Assembly (NCBI GenBank): GCA_964646205.1
Contig: CAZYAZ010000025.1
Coordinates: forward strand, 1-64,000
DNA: 64,000 nucleotides
Source: UBA8437 sp964646205
GTDB lineage: Bacteria > Planctomycetota > Planctomycetia > Planctomycetales > Planctomycetaceae
Direction of reading: 5' to 3'
Below are positions 40,601 through 49,126 of the stretch, one piece after another. Below the pieces are notes generated by a model. That model did not search any database. It had not been told where the DNA came from and worked only from the letters and a program-made list of their open reading frames with translations. Within the stretch, counting starts at the first letter, position 1, and the number at the start of each line of letters is the position of its first letter. A program made the position numbers and the translations under genes.

Positions 40601-41107
40601 AGCCACCTGGAAGATCTTGCGGGCGGCCAGCACCTGGGCCCGCCCGGTCTCCTGAAAGGTTGCCCGGTTGGAGGCATTCGACGGTGACTGCGATTGCCAG
40701 ACTTCAACCCGTGCCTTGCCCAGAAGAATGCGCCCTCGCTGGGAATTCGCATCGGCGGCCAGGGCGTGATTGGGGTTGGCCTTAACAAACTGGTCAAGAA
40801 ACCCGACCGCCCTGTCATAAAGTGGAGTTTTCTCGGTCGGACTGGCCGCCTGGCGGCCGGCCTCCAGGAAGGTGATTGCCCGTTCGTAGGGGATCACCAC
40901 CTTGAACTCGGCCGGACTGGCCGGGTTCTTCTCGACCTCGTCGAGATACAATTGTGCGTAATCGAAATAACCACGCTGCCGCAGTGCCTCGACAAAACGG
41001 CCCTCACGAGACACCTTCGGCACGGGCTTCTGTGCGACTGCCGTCGACGAAACGACTACACAGAGAGCCAGCTTCAAGAGAACCGAGAAACTTCGCATCT
41101 CAGCCAT
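37652..41107 (-). CDS. Giant secreted TPR protein with C-terminal membrane anchor
   Basis: 1151 residues: signal peptide (about 1-25), then more than 1000 residues of degenerate TPR-like helical hairpins (periplasmic), then one membrane helix at about 1070-1091 (MLGLIFAGVLLAGGGIGVVF) and a strongly basic 60-residue cytoplasmic tail (KKKRPRRRY and several RGR/RPRR segments). It thus spans periplasm, membrane and cytoplasm. Its N-terminus is clearly paralogous to the protein at 10036-12525. The genes downstream encode a second TPR protein, an ExbB-like and two ExbD-like proteins, so it may be the load of a proton-driven motor. ATG at 41107 was chosen for its signal peptide. Confidence 0.78.
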   Translation of the reverse strand: MAEMRSFSVLLKLALCVVVSSTAVAQKPVPKVSREGRFVEALRQRGYFDYAQLYLDEVEKNPASPAEFKVVIPYERAITFLEAGRQAASPTEKTPLYDRAVGFLDQFVKANPNHALAADANSQRGRILLGKARVEVWQSQSPSNASNRATFQETGRAQVLAARKIFQVAHDQYMKAWKAFPTFVDRVQQADLFEKRKRSEALYMRAQYDLALCTYEQAQTHDRGSEPYVKLATQAANEFEAIHTRYRSQVLGLYARMWQGKCFEEQDDINKAMGIYKELLGHPGGSATMRVIQDQVLLFQLICLNHEEKKDYLLVINQSAEWLGKRTTRQRRAPGALGILWEQVRAQESLAGERTKVEKDRNQLLTAALANCRFIQRWPSKYKDVALFKMRELQVKLKGAAVDPQDFDTAFGLAHDRFKKIKQHNQALAAAKAGKKPAAEIKKVSVERDEHLTSTLEMLQTALGLVDRDTPKEDLDRARFYMAYVYYQQRQNYEAAVLGDFISRHAGPKAETMALDAAAIAMASHVRSYIDSSTEELKQQSLRLIESTATRILSKWPESSRAQDTRLQLAQVYEGKQPLEAAKHYSQVAENSDVYAEAQTRAGQQFLRAWLDANSVPPASRPLQKDLDGWLASAQQHLRNGITRTEKSTPATVKAPELLIAAKVSLAQILNNSGKYQAAVDLLVKAPHGVIAAIGVPDETSRPEKGVQRREFASLAAQLLLRAQIGLRKLDAAQTAMELLEKIAGAAEGEAVTELYRQLGDELKQELDRLATAGEKQRVAEVLAAFEEFLGRLRQRTDQTFNTLIWIAETYSGLGQGASGDAQATTFFGHAASSYQQIIDRADALIDDEVKRKKLVPGVTLRLANCRRHQGSFEEAQKLIVALARSQPLALDVQFEAATLYQAWGNSGRVEQFDKAIAGVESERVLGWSQIALYLQRLIDGGSKESDRYRDRRWEARYNQLQCRIQHAGAASDSNKKTDQLKRARSEIQGMMMVTSVVDPRWAPRYDVAYRKILEELGEPVISLAEYREKYKPTAVAAVAKVPVATPTAAVGAAAVAGTTGGSVEPGTNMLGLIFAGVLLAGGGIGVVFMIKGSSKKKRPRRRYAPDSAPVPRTAEKRGGRSRKSGERAASSGRGKSSARPRRQKPPTRPE

Positions 41108-41285
41108 CGGCTTTCCAGGCGAATGGATCAGAATCGGAGATCGACCTGCGACCGGTGCAAGTGGGCCCGTATCGAAACTGCCAGTGGAAAGAGGGGGAGG
41201 GGCGACGAATGCACCCGCGTGAATCCAGCATAGTCCCGACTGGCGAGGTTCGCAAGAACAGCCTCCCCCCGTAGAATGAAACCCC

Positions 41286-42290
41286 ATGAAGATCACGTCG
41301 GAAGGCCCACCACCGAACTATCTCGGCCGCAGGTTCCAGCTGAGAATGATGATGATGGTCGGATTGCTGGTGCTGGTACTGGCAGCGATCGATCGGGCCC
41401 GGGAACCCAGTTCCTGGTACTGGCTGACAGGCCCTCCACGGCCAGAATCCGGCTCCGTGGTCAGTCCAACCATCAAGACCGCCTCACACCCGACGGCCAC
41501 CCCGGAAATCATTGCCGCCGCAGTGACCATTCCACCCGGGATCCTGGAAAAAATCTCCGATGACTCCGTCGGCCTCCGTAGCGAGGAAATCGGCCCGTAT
41601 CACCAGATCCTGGCCCAGGCCCGGGACGTTCCGAACATCTACCTCGAGACAGTCGCACGAGATGCGGCATTTCCGGTCCTCCAGAAACAACCGGATCACT
41701 TTCGGGGCCAGGTGATCTCGATTGCCGGTGACCTCAGGCGACTGATGCGGTTTCCAATACGCGAGAACGACCAGGGAATTGCCGAACTGTACGAGGCTCT
41801 GGTTTTCACCAGCGACAGTGGCACGACCGCCTACCGTGTCCGACTGACAACGCCTCCCGGTGATCTGCCCGTCGGTCGCACAATCAAGCCACCGATCCCC
41901 GTACGGCTGGTGGGCTACTTCTTCAAGCGAGACCAGTACATTGTCGAGAAGGACCTGAGAGTCCACTCGGCACCGATGCTGCTGGCCCAGCGAATCGACC
42001 GCCGTGGCACCGTCTCGCCTGGATCGAATCAACTGCCCACAAGTGACGCCGATCGCCTGTGGTGGGCGCTGACCCTTCTGGGAGTTGTTGTAGGGGGCGC
42101 GTCACTGACCATGCTGTGGACCTGGCGGATGAGAATCGGTGACCGGAATTTTTCCACCAGGGGACTCAAAAGAGCCACCGCAGCCCCGGAGGGAGCGATC
42201 GAGTCCCTGGAAGGGGTCGAAACGGTCGATCCGGAAGCGTTCTTCCAGGAAATGAGCGACCGGGAGAATCTTAGCGACCAGCAGCAGTAG
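41286..42290 (+). CDS. Membrane protein of unknown function
   Basis: 334 residues with two likely membrane helices, one near the N-terminus (about 20-36, MMMMVGLLVLVLAAI) and one near the C-terminus (about 258-278, WALTLLGVVVGGASLTMLWTW). Between them is a soluble domain with a beta-rich stretch around residues 140-230 (RFPIRENDQGIAELYEALVFT). Family not recognised; I recall similar hypothetical proteins in planctomycetes. It is transcribed divergently from the giant TPR gene (178 bp apart) and its 3' end overlaps the bioA gene tail-to-tail by 20 bp. Confidence 0.7.
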   Translation: MKITSEGPPPNYLGRRFQLRMMMMVGLLVLVLAAIDRAREPSSWYWLTGPPRPESGSVVSPTIKTASHPTATPEIIAAAVTIPPGILEKISDDSVGLRSEEIGPYHQILAQARDVPNIYLETVARDAAFPVLQKQPDHFRGQVISIAGDLRRLMRFPIRENDQGIAELYEALVFTSDSGTTAYRVRLTTPPGDLPVGRTIKPPIPVRLVGYFFKRDQYIVEKDLRVHSAPMLLAQRIDRRGTVSPGSNQLPTSDADRLWWALTLLGVVVGGASLTMLWTWRMRIGDRNFSTRGLKRATAAPEGAIESLEGVETVDPEAFFQEMSDRENLSDQQQ

Positions 42291-43632
42291 CCTTGGTCGC
42301 TTCGTCAATCGATTCGATCGCGATCTCGACCAACCGCTCCACGTCGGCGACAGGCATTGCCGGTGCCGGCATCAGCACCACCACGTCACCCAATGGCCGG
42401 AGAACCACCCCGCGACGACGGGCCGCCAGGGTCACCAGGTGCCCTGTCCGGCGCTCGGGAGCAAACGGCACGTTGCCGTCCCGGTCGGCGACCAACTCGA
42501 TCCCCACCATCATGCCTCGCTGACGCACCTGGCCGACATGTTCGTGTCCGTCCAGTGCGGCCAACCCCGATTCCAACACGTCCGTCATCTCCGCGACGTT
42601 GGCCAGCACGTCATTCACCTGGAACAGGTCCAGCGACGCCAACGCGGCGGCACACCCCAGCGCATTGCCGGTGTAGGTGTGCCCGTGAAAAAACGTCAGG
42701 CCCTCGTGCGGTTCGCCCAGGAAAGCGTCGAAAATCGGCCCGGTCGCCAAAGTCGCTGCCAGCGGGAGATAGCCACCGGTCAATCCCTTGGCCAGGCACA
42801 GCAGGTCCGGGACGACATCCTCGTGTTCGCACCCAAACAGTCGCCCGGTCCGACCGAAGCCGACAGCCACCTCGTCAGCGATCAGCAACAATCCCAGTTC
42901 ACTGGTCAACTCGCGAAGCCGTCTCAGGTACCCCTCGGGATGAACCAAAATCCCGGCAGCGCCCTGCACCAGCGGCTCAATCACCACCCCGGCGATCCGG
43001 TCCTGGTGGGTCCGCAACACCCGTTCCAACTCCTCCTCGCAGTGCCCCAGCCACTCCTGGTCACTGACCCCCTGGGGGTGACGGAACGTGACCGGTGCCG
43101 GAACCGTCAACGTGTCGAAGAGCAGCGGCCCGTAAACCGAATGGAAGAGGTCGATCTGGCCCAGGCTGACCGAACCGATCGTGTCGCCGTGGTAGGCCCC
43201 GTCCAAGCCGACAAACAGGTCGCGTTTCGAACCACCTGCACCCGATTGCCGGTGAAACTGCCAGGCGATCTTCAATGCCACCTCGACGGCCGTCGAACCG
43301 CTGTCGCTGAAAAACACGTGGTCGAGACCGGCGGGTGTCACCTCGACCAGCCGACGAGCCAACCGGATCGAGGGATCGTTCCCCAGACCCAGCAGGGTCG
43401 TGTGAGCAACGCGGTCCAGTTGATCACGAATCGCCTGGTCGATCTCGGCCACCTGGTGACCATGGACGTTGCACCACAACGACGAGACACCGTCGAGGTA
43501 ACGCCGACCGGACTCGTCAATCAATTCGAAACCCTCGCCGGAAACGATCACCGGCGCAGCCTCGGTTGCGTAGGCCTGCATCGGCGTGAACGGATGCCAC
43601 ACGTACCGGCTGTCGTCACCGCTCAGCGACAT
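42271..43632 (-). CDS. bioA: Adenosylmethionine-8-amino-7-oxononanoate aminotransferase
   Basis: 453 residues of a class III PLP aminotransferase. The BioA signature WHPFTPM lies at the N-terminus, HTTLLGLGND and DSGSTAVEVALK follow, then IADEVAVGFGRTG and the PLP lysine in CLAKGLTGG. It converts KAPA to DAPA with SAM as amino donor in biotin synthesis. A strong GGAGGAG ribosome binding site lies 7 nt before ATG 43632. No other biotin gene is in the window. It overlaps the convergent membrane-protein gene by 20 bp at the 3' end. Confidence 0.92.
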   Translation of the reverse strand: MSLSGDDSRYVWHPFTPMQAYATEAAPVIVSGEGFELIDESGRRYLDGVSSLWCNVHGHQVAEIDQAIRDQLDRVAHTTLLGLGNDPSIRLARRLVEVTPAGLDHVFFSDSGSTAVEVALKIAWQFHRQSGAGGSKRDLFVGLDGAYHGDTIGSVSLGQIDLFHSVYGPLLFDTLTVPAPVTFRHPQGVSDQEWLGHCEEELERVLRTHQDRIAGVVIEPLVQGAAGILVHPEGYLRRLRELTSELGLLLIADEVAVGFGRTGRLFGCEHEDVVPDLLCLAKGLTGGYLPLAATLATGPIFDAFLGEPHEGLTFFHGHTYTGNALGCAAALASLDLFQVNDVLANVAEMTDVLESGLAALDGHEHVGQVRQRGMMVGIELVADRDGNVPFAPERRTGHLVTLAARRRGVVLRPLGDVVVLMPAPAMPVADVERLVEIAIESIDEATKATAAGR

Positions 43633-43682
43633 CGGCTCTCTCCTCCAACGCCGTCATCGCCGGACTGGTGGCCGGATCGGAT

Positions 43683-44675
43683 CTATCCGGGCAGCAGGTC
43701 CCGCACCATGTCCCGCTCGGAACGCAATTCCGCGACCGTGGCGGCGAGCTTCTCAGCTCCAAACTCGTTGTGTTCCAGACCTGTCACAATCGACAAGGAC
43801 GTTCCGTCGGAGGTCAATGGAAAGCTTGAGATCAACCCCTGGTCGACTCCGTAACTCCCATCACTGCAAACCGCCGCACTGAACGAATCTCCGGCCGCAG
43901 TCGGATTGTTGATGCTCTTGACACTATCGATGATCGCGTTGGCAGCCGACGCGGCACTCGACGCACCACGGGCCCGGATCACCGCCGCACCGCGCTGCTG
44001 CACGGTCTTGATGAATTCTCCCTGCAACCAAGCCTCGTCACCCACCACCTCCAGGACCGAACGACCACCGATCGTGGCATTGTAAAAGTCTGGATACTGG
44101 GTCGCCGAGTGGTTGCCCCAGATCGTCACGTTCCGCACGTCTGTGACCGCCGCACCCGACCGGGTCGCCAGTTGGCTGACAGCACGATTCTGGTCAAGCC
44201 GCGTCATGGCGAACCAGCGATCACGGGGAACATCCGGAGCATTGGCCATAGCGATCAGGCAATTGGTGTTGCAAGGGTTGCCCACCACCAGCACACGCAC
44301 GTCCGGAGCCGCAGCGGCCTGAATCGCTCGCCCGGCCGGAGCAAAAATGCCGCCGTTGATCGTCAACAGGTCGGCTCGCTCCATGCCATCTTTACGCGGC
44401 ACGCTGCCAACGCACAGGACCCAATTGGCACCACCAAAACCGTCTTCCAGGTGATCACTGTCGTACTTTTCGACACCGGCCAACGTCGAGAAGGCACAGT
44501 CATCCAATTCCATTTCCACGCCGTCCAGGGCGGGCAAAACAGGAGGAATCTCGACCAGTTGCAGAATCACCGGTTGGTCCGGGCCAAACATCTGTCCACT
44601 GGCAATCCGAAACACCAGGGCATAGCCGATCTGGCCGGCCGCGCCGGTCACAGCCACTCGAATCGGTTCAGGCAT
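43683..44675 (-). CDS. mdh: NAD-dependent malate dehydrogenase
   Basis: 330 residues. N-terminal Rossmann start VTGAAGQIGYAL, Arg in PRKDGMERADLL, the cofactor and substrate segment GNPCNTNCLIAM, MTRLDQNRA and the catalytic His in IWGNHSATQYPDF. These match the cytosolic-type malate dehydrogenase group, which oxidises malate to oxaloacetate in the TCA cycle. It is a complete-length protein. It lies on the same strand as bioA, 50 bp upstream of the bioA start, but no functional link is expected. Confidence 0.92.
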   Translation of the reverse strand: MPEPIRVAVTGAAGQIGYALVFRIASGQMFGPDQPVILQLVEIPPVLPALDGVEMELDDCAFSTLAGVEKYDSDHLEDGFGGANWVLCVGSVPRKDGMERADLLTINGGIFAPAGRAIQAAAAPDVRVLVVGNPCNTNCLIAMANAPDVPRDRWFAMTRLDQNRAVSQLATRSGAAVTDVRNVTIWGNHSATQYPDFYNATIGGRSVLEVVGDEAWLQGEFIKTVQQRGAAVIRARGASSAASAANAIIDSVKSINNPTAAGDSFSAAVCSDGSYGVDQGLISSFPLTSDGTSLSIVTGLEHNEFGAEKLAATVAELRSERDMVRDLLPG

Positions 44676-44789
44676 CGATCAGGTCTCGCTGCAAAACGGT
44701 CTGAAAAAACTACCGGAGCCGCCTCCGGCGCGTCACAGACTTTTAGCGTCTGGATCAGAGCGTAGCAACCGTCAACGGCCAGCCGGCCC

Positions 44790-45731
44790 TCACGCGACTG
44801 GTCCCACGATTCGGGCCGACCTCGCACCGTCCGCGGTCTCCACCAGCACCTGCGTCCCGGTCTCAGCCACCTCGCGACGCACCACCGCCAGGGCGACGAC
44901 CGGCCCGCCACCACTCACGTCCCGGGGAGCCACCGAGCCGATCCGCCCCACTTCGGTCTCCTGCTCGCCAAGAATGACTGCCCCTGTCTCCGGCCACCAA
45001 CGCCCATCGCACTCCAGGCCGCGCAACAACCGGTTCACGCGTCCACGCGACTGAACCCGCGCGATTGTCTCCTGGCCCAGGTAACACCCCTTTTCAAACG
45101 AGATCGCCAGGGCATCACGGTCGACTTCCTGCGCGAGGTTTTCCGGACCGATGTCCTGGCCAACAATCGGAAGCAACGCCGCAATCCGCCGGGCGTCGAA
45201 GGACTCCGGCGAACCGACAGGCACCCCCGCAGCCAACGCAGCCAACGGCAATTCCTGGTCCTCTTCACCTTCCACCCAGAGCAACACATCTCGATCCCCC
45301 ACCCAGCCAACGGTGGCCCGATGGACCCGAACCGGGGAGGTTGCCACGATCACGTCGGCCGCCGCCTCGCAATCAACACCGCACACCACCGCTCGCGACG
45401 TCGACATCGTGCGGTCCTCGATCACCACGTCCTCGGTGATCACGTATTTCTCCAGATGACTCGCAAGTGTTTCGAGGGACGACCCAACTGCGTGAAGCCA
45501 CAGTCCGTCGGGCTGAGCCGAAATCCACACGTGGCTGACAACGTGCCCCCGCATGTCGGTCACGAACGCCTCGCAAGACTCGCCGTCAGCCAGGCTCTCC
45601 ACGTCGTTGGTGCAAAAGTTGTGGAGAAAGGAACGCCGATCCTCTCCCCGCAGTATCAATTGGCCGCCGGCCGAGGCGTCATAGAGCATCACACCCGCTT
45701 CCACTTTCAACTCCCCCAACCTGATTTCCAA
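44790..45731 (-). CDS. ygfZ: YgfZ/GcvT-like folate-binding protein
   Basis: 313 residues, GcvT-like barrel fold. The YgfZ signature KGCYLGQE (near residue 222) is present, as are SRGRVNRLLRGL and an N-terminal NFCTNDV. YgfZ proteins help assemble or repair iron-sulfur clusters in a folate-dependent way. This protein should be cytoplasmic; no signal peptide is seen. It starts 9 bp downstream of the isoaspartyl methyltransferase stop, so the two may share a transcript. Confidence 0.85.
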   Translation of the reverse strand: MEIRLGELKVEAGVMLYDASAGGQLILRGEDRRSFLHNFCTNDVESLADGESCEAFVTDMRGHVVSHVWISAQPDGLWLHAVGSSLETLASHLEKYVITEDVVIEDRTMSTSRAVVCGVDCEAAADVIVATSPVRVHRATVGWVGDRDVLLWVEGEEDQELPLAALAAGVPVGSPESFDARRIAALLPIVGQDIGPENLAQEVDRDALAISFEKGCYLGQETIARVQSRGRVNRLLRGLECDGRWWPETGAVILGEQETEVGRIGSVAPRDVSGGGPVVALAVVRREVAETGTQVLVETADGARSARIVGPVA

Positions 45732-45740
45732 CCAAGCCTG

Positions 45741-47015
45741 TCAACGCTTCTTCGGTTCGATCGACACATCGTCAACCAGAACATGTCCCACGGCACCACC
45801 CAGCCCGATCCTCACGATCGCCTCGCGTGCCCGCGGCGGCACGCTGACCAGTTGGCGTGTTCGAACCCACTCATCCGACACCCCCCAGCTGCCCACTCGC
45901 CGCTCACCGACGGGCCGTCGGGTGACATCAAAGAACACAACCACCAGGCCCGGACGCTCACCCGGGCGGCGTCCCGGGCTGGATTCCGTCACCCGCCGTC
46001 TCAGCGTGACCTCCAGTTGACCAATCCGGCGACCATCAATGGGGAACCCCTGCAGCACCTGGGAAAGTCGGCCGGGGTCACGATTGGTCAATTCCAGGCA
46101 CCGCTTCCCCACCACGGCCGATTCGGTCGATATCGTCACCTGGCGGCGATAGTACCAGCCGCTTGGCTGGTCAATCGGTTCGTTGGACAGCAAGGACGCC
46201 GGAACGCGTTCCACCGCTTCGAACCCCCCATTGACGATCTGCGGACGCAGTGGGTCGGGCTTCACCTTTCGACGCGACTCGCTGATGCCGGTCATTGGCA
46301 CAAACAATGCCGGGATGAGCTTCGTTTGCACCAGCCGGCCCTGCTTCTTTTCGAACAGGTGAAACACCTGCTGGTACCGTTCGCCGAGCGGAATCAACAA
46401 TTTCCCGCCCTCCTTGAGTTGCTCGACCAGCGGCGCCGGCACCTTCTCGGGAGAACAGGTGACGATGATCTTGTCGAACGGGGCCTTCTCGGCCCAGCCC
46501 TTGTAACCGTCCCCGATCCGTGGGTGGACGTTGTCATACTTCAACTTCTGCAGCCGCCGCCGTGCCAGTCGCCCCAGCGGCTCGACGATCTCGATCGTGT
46601 AGACCTCGCGAACCAGTTGCGACAGCACCGCCGCCTGGTACCCACTTCCGGTCCCAATCTCCAACACCCGATCGGTTGCCCGGGGAGCAATCGTCTCGGT
46701 CATGTAGGCAACGATAAACGGAGGAGAAATCGTCTGGCGGTGACCGATCGGCAACGCCGCATCCTGGTAGGCAAAACGACGCAGCGACACTCCGACAAAC
46801 TCGTGCCTGGGCACCATCCGCATTGCCCGTAGCACCCGCTTGTCGCGAATGCCCTCGGCCTCGATGCTCACTCGCACCATCCGTTCTCGCAACTCCACCA
46901 GGCTTTCTGCGGCCGGGACGGCCGATGTCCAGCCGTTGATGGCGACAATCAACACCAACCAGCCTGCCGGGACCGTTCGTGGTGTTGGCCGAACCGGACG
47001 ATTCGAGTGGATCAT
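45741..47015 (-). CDS. pcm: Secreted protein-L-isoaspartate O-methyltransferase with C-terminal domain
   Basis: 424 residues. A signal peptide (about 16-36, ending PAA) precedes a PIMT domain: MVPRHEFVG and YQDAALPIGHRQTISPP, then the SAM-binding VLEIGTGSGYQAAVL (near residue 115) and later IGDGYKGW and LIPLGERYQ. These methylate isoaspartyl residues in damaged proteins. The domain ends near residue 245; the remaining 180 residues form a beta-rich extension, perhaps a carbohydrate-binding-like sandwich (GWYYRRQVTISTESAVVGK, LVVVFFDVTRR). Periplasmic or exported PIMT with such an extension is unusual. A perfect TATAAT lies about 65 bp upstream. Confidence 0.82.
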   Translation of the reverse strand: MIHSNRPVRPTPRTVPAGWLVLIVAINGWTSAVPAAESLVELRERMVRVSIEAEGIRDKRVLRAMRMVPRHEFVGVSLRRFAYQDAALPIGHRQTISPPFIVAYMTETIAPRATDRVLEIGTGSGYQAAVLSQLVREVYTIEIVEPLGRLARRRLQKLKYDNVHPRIGDGYKGWAEKAPFDKIIVTCSPEKVPAPLVEQLKEGGKLLIPLGERYQQVFHLFEKKQGRLVQTKLIPALFVPMTGISESRRKVKPDPLRPQIVNGGFEAVERVPASLLSNEPIDQPSGWYYRRQVTISTESAVVGKRCLELTNRDPGRLSQVLQGFPIDGRRIGQLEVTLRRRVTESSPGRRPGERPGLVVVFFDVTRRPVGERRVGSWGVSDEWVRTRQLVSVPPRAREAIVRIGLGGAVGHVLVDDVSIEPKKR

Positions 47016-47080
47016 CGGTTGTGACTCCCCGAGAGATCAAACAAACGAGCGGTGAGGATGAACCCGAAACGGGCGGCGGG

Positions 47081-47086
47081 ATTATA
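47081..47086 (-). promoter_or_regulatory. Possible -10 element of the methyltransferase gene
   Basis: TATAAT on the minus strand (reads ATTATA on plus) lies about 65 bp upstream of the ATG at 47015. No good -35 is seen, so only the hexamer supports it. Confidence 0.3.
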
Positions 47087-47194
47087 AGCGGCCTCACCGG
47101 CCGGCGGAAACGCCGTTCCCAACCAGTTCTCAACCAGTTCTCAGCCAGATCCGGGCTGTTGTTGAGACGCTGGAACGTTATAGTCACGCCGCCG

Positions 47195-48313
47195 GTGCAA
47201 CCTGGCAGGATCGCCCGGTCGTGGCGTGGGTTTCGAGACGTCCTGAAGGGGACGGGAGAGAGTCACCTGGAGGCATCGATACAGGATCATCTGTTCGGGT
47301 ACGAACGTGCCCTGGCTCACCCGTTGACCGTCACGATTGTTCTTGGCGTGATCATCGGGCTGGCCGTTTCCGGGGCGTTAATCCTGGCACTCAGGAGACG
47401 TATCAGTGGAACGTCCTACAGCGGAGCATTTCGCCGCTGGCGAAGCTGGTGCTGGCTGGTCGGCGTGATCTTTGTTCCGGTCCTGGCTGGCGCCTTCTGG
47501 ACAATGCTGGCGGTGATGGTTCTGAGCCTGTTGTGCTTTCGGGAATACGCCCGTGTGACAGGCCTGTTCCGCGAGAAGACAATCTGCGCGGTGGTCGTGC
47601 TGGGAATCCTGCTGGTGACAGCCGCCGCAATCGACCACTGGCCCGACGACCGATTGTTCTTCGCGCTGGGACCATTGGTGGGAGCGATGATCGTGATCGT
47701 CAGCATCCCGTTCGATCGCCCCCGCGGGTTCATCCAGCGCGTCGCCCTGGGCGTGCTGGGTTTCGTATTGCTGGGATACTCGCTCGGTTACATTTCGAAC
47801 ATGGCCAACGTGACCAACCTGGCCCACACCGGCATCGACTTTCGGCCGCTGGTGCTGCTGTTGATAGCCGCCGTGGAATTCAATGACATGCTAGCCGCAC
47901 TGATCGGCCGCACGCTGGGAGAAAAGGCCATATTGCCAACAACCAGTCCCCGCAAGACCTGGGCCGGGGCACTCGGTGCAGCAACACTGACGACCGCCCT
48001 GGTCACCGCTGCCGGCGGTTGGTTGTTCCAGGGCACTCCGATAGCGGAACCCGGCTGGCTGATCGGCCTGGGACTGCTGATCAGCGTGCTCGGACAACTC
48101 GGGGACCTCACACTCTCTTCCATCAAACGCGACGTCGGCGTCGAGGACGTCGGGGCCACCCTGCCCGGCCATGGAGGCTTGCTCGATCGCTTCGACAGCC
48201 TCGTCCTGGTCCCTCCCGCCGTTTACCACTACCTGTCGCTGGCCCTGGGACCGGACGGGCCGCTGGGATCGGAAGGTCCGCACCGGATCCTCACCGGTGG
48301 CTGGGGGGGATAG
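47195..48313 (+). CDS. cdsA: Phosphatidate cytidylyltransferase (CdsA)
   Basis: About 372 residues with many membrane helices. The CDP-diglyceride synthetase signature is at the C-terminus: SSIKRDVGVEDVGATLPGHGGLLDRFDS, with the paired acidic and metal-binding Asp residues. It makes CDP-diacylglycerol from CTP and phosphatidate. The start is uncertain: no ATG lies in a sensible place, the frame is open back to 46979 (overlapping the divergent methyltransferase gene), and GTG 47195 or TTG 47162 are candidates. It is followed 4 bp after its stop by the PlsC-like gene, which supplies its substrate. Confidence 0.85.
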   Translation: MQPGRIARSWRGFRDVLKGTGESHLEASIQDHLFGYERALAHPLTVTIVLGVIIGLAVSGALILALRRRISGTSYSGAFRRWRSWCWLVGVIFVPVLAGAFWTMLAVMVLSLLCFREYARVTGLFREKTICAVVVLGILLVTAAAIDHWPDDRLFFALGPLVGAMIVIVSIPFDRPRGFIQRVALGVLGFVLLGYSLGYISNMANVTNLAHTGIDFRPLVLLLIAAVEFNDMLAALIGRTLGEKAILPTTSPRKTWAGALGAATLTTALVTAAGGWLFQGTPIAEPGWLIGLGLLISVLGQLGDLTLSSIKRDVGVEDVGATLPGHGGLLDRFDSLVLVPPAVYHYLSLALGPDGPLGSEGPHRILTGGWGG

Positions 48314-48317
48314 GAGT

Positions 48318-49121
48318 ATGGAAGACTGGACTCTCCGACCGGCCAAGGATCTCGATCTGGCCGGAGCCGACAGGCATCGCAGTTACGACCGTGAGAGTGG
48401 CCTGGTCGCCAACGTGGCGCGTTTCGCCTGGTGGACGATGATCCGCGGCTCGCTGAAACTGATGCACCGGCTGGAAATCCACGGCCGCGAGAACCTGCCC
48501 GAATTCCCATCCTTCGTTCTTGTCGCCAACCACGCCAGCCACCTCGACGCCCTGGTGCTGGGAGCCACCTTGCCACTGAAACTCCGCGACCAGTTGTTCC
48601 CGCTCGCCGCTGGAGATGTCTTCTTTCACACCCCGGCGTTGGCGGCCTTTTCGGCCACCGTCCTCAACGCACTTCCGGTCTGGAGAAAAAAAGTTGGGGC
48701 CCACGCTATCCAGCAACTCCGTTCACGATTGATTGACGAGCCCAGTATCTACATCCTGTTCCCAGAGGGCGGACGAACGCGAGACGGATCCATGAGACCC
48801 TTCAAATCGGGAATCGGCATGATGACCGCTGGCACGCAGGTACCCGTCGTCCCCTGCCACCTCGAGGGAACCTTTGAAGCTTTTCCACCCGAATCCTACC
48901 TGCCCCGACTCCACAAGGTCACCGTCCGGATCGGGGTGCCCCGGACCTTTGAACATCTCGACAACCGTCGCCCCGGATGGGACGAGGTCTCCGGTCTCCT
49001 GGAAAAGGACATCAAGACGCTCGCCGGTGAACAGCCACCTCCCGACTCCCAGTTGGCAACCGTCGATCCAGTGCAAAATCCGTCACCGATGACCTCCCAC
49101 ACGACCTCCACACGGAACTGA
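48318..49121 (+). CDS. plsC: 1-acylglycerol-3-phosphate acyltransferase (PlsC-like)
   Basis: 267 residues. The HX4D motif is ANHASHLDALVLG (near residue 73), and the later substrate motif FPEGGRTRDG is near residue 150. It acylates lysophosphatidate at position 2 to give phosphatidate, the substrate of the adjacent CdsA. ATG 48318 has GGAGG-like sequence just upstream. The C-terminal 30 residues are polar and probably disordered. Gene order CdsA-PlsC fits a phospholipid-synthesis operon. Confidence 0.88.
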   Translation: MEDWTLRPAKDLDLAGADRHRSYDRESGLVANVARFAWWTMIRGSLKLMHRLEIHGRENLPEFPSFVLVANHASHLDALVLGATLPLKLRDQLFPLAAGDVFFHTPALAAFSATVLNALPVWRKKVGAHAIQQLRSRLIDEPSIYILFPEGGRTRDGSMRPFKSGIGMMTAGTQVPVVPCHLEGTFEAFPPESYLPRLHKVTVRIGVPRTFEHLDNRRPGWDEVSGLLEKDIKTLAGEQPPPDSQLATVDPVQNPSPMTSHTTSTRN

Positions 49122-49126
49122 CCCCG

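Noticed and set aside
42271..42290. Overlap of bioA and the membrane protein gene as an assembly error
   Set aside because: A tail-to-tail overlap of 20 bp with intact frames on both strands is common in compact genomes.
46979..47194. N-terminal extension of CdsA up to 46979
   Set aside because: It overlaps the divergent methyltransferase start and lacks family-like sequence; a later GTG is more sensible, though unproven.
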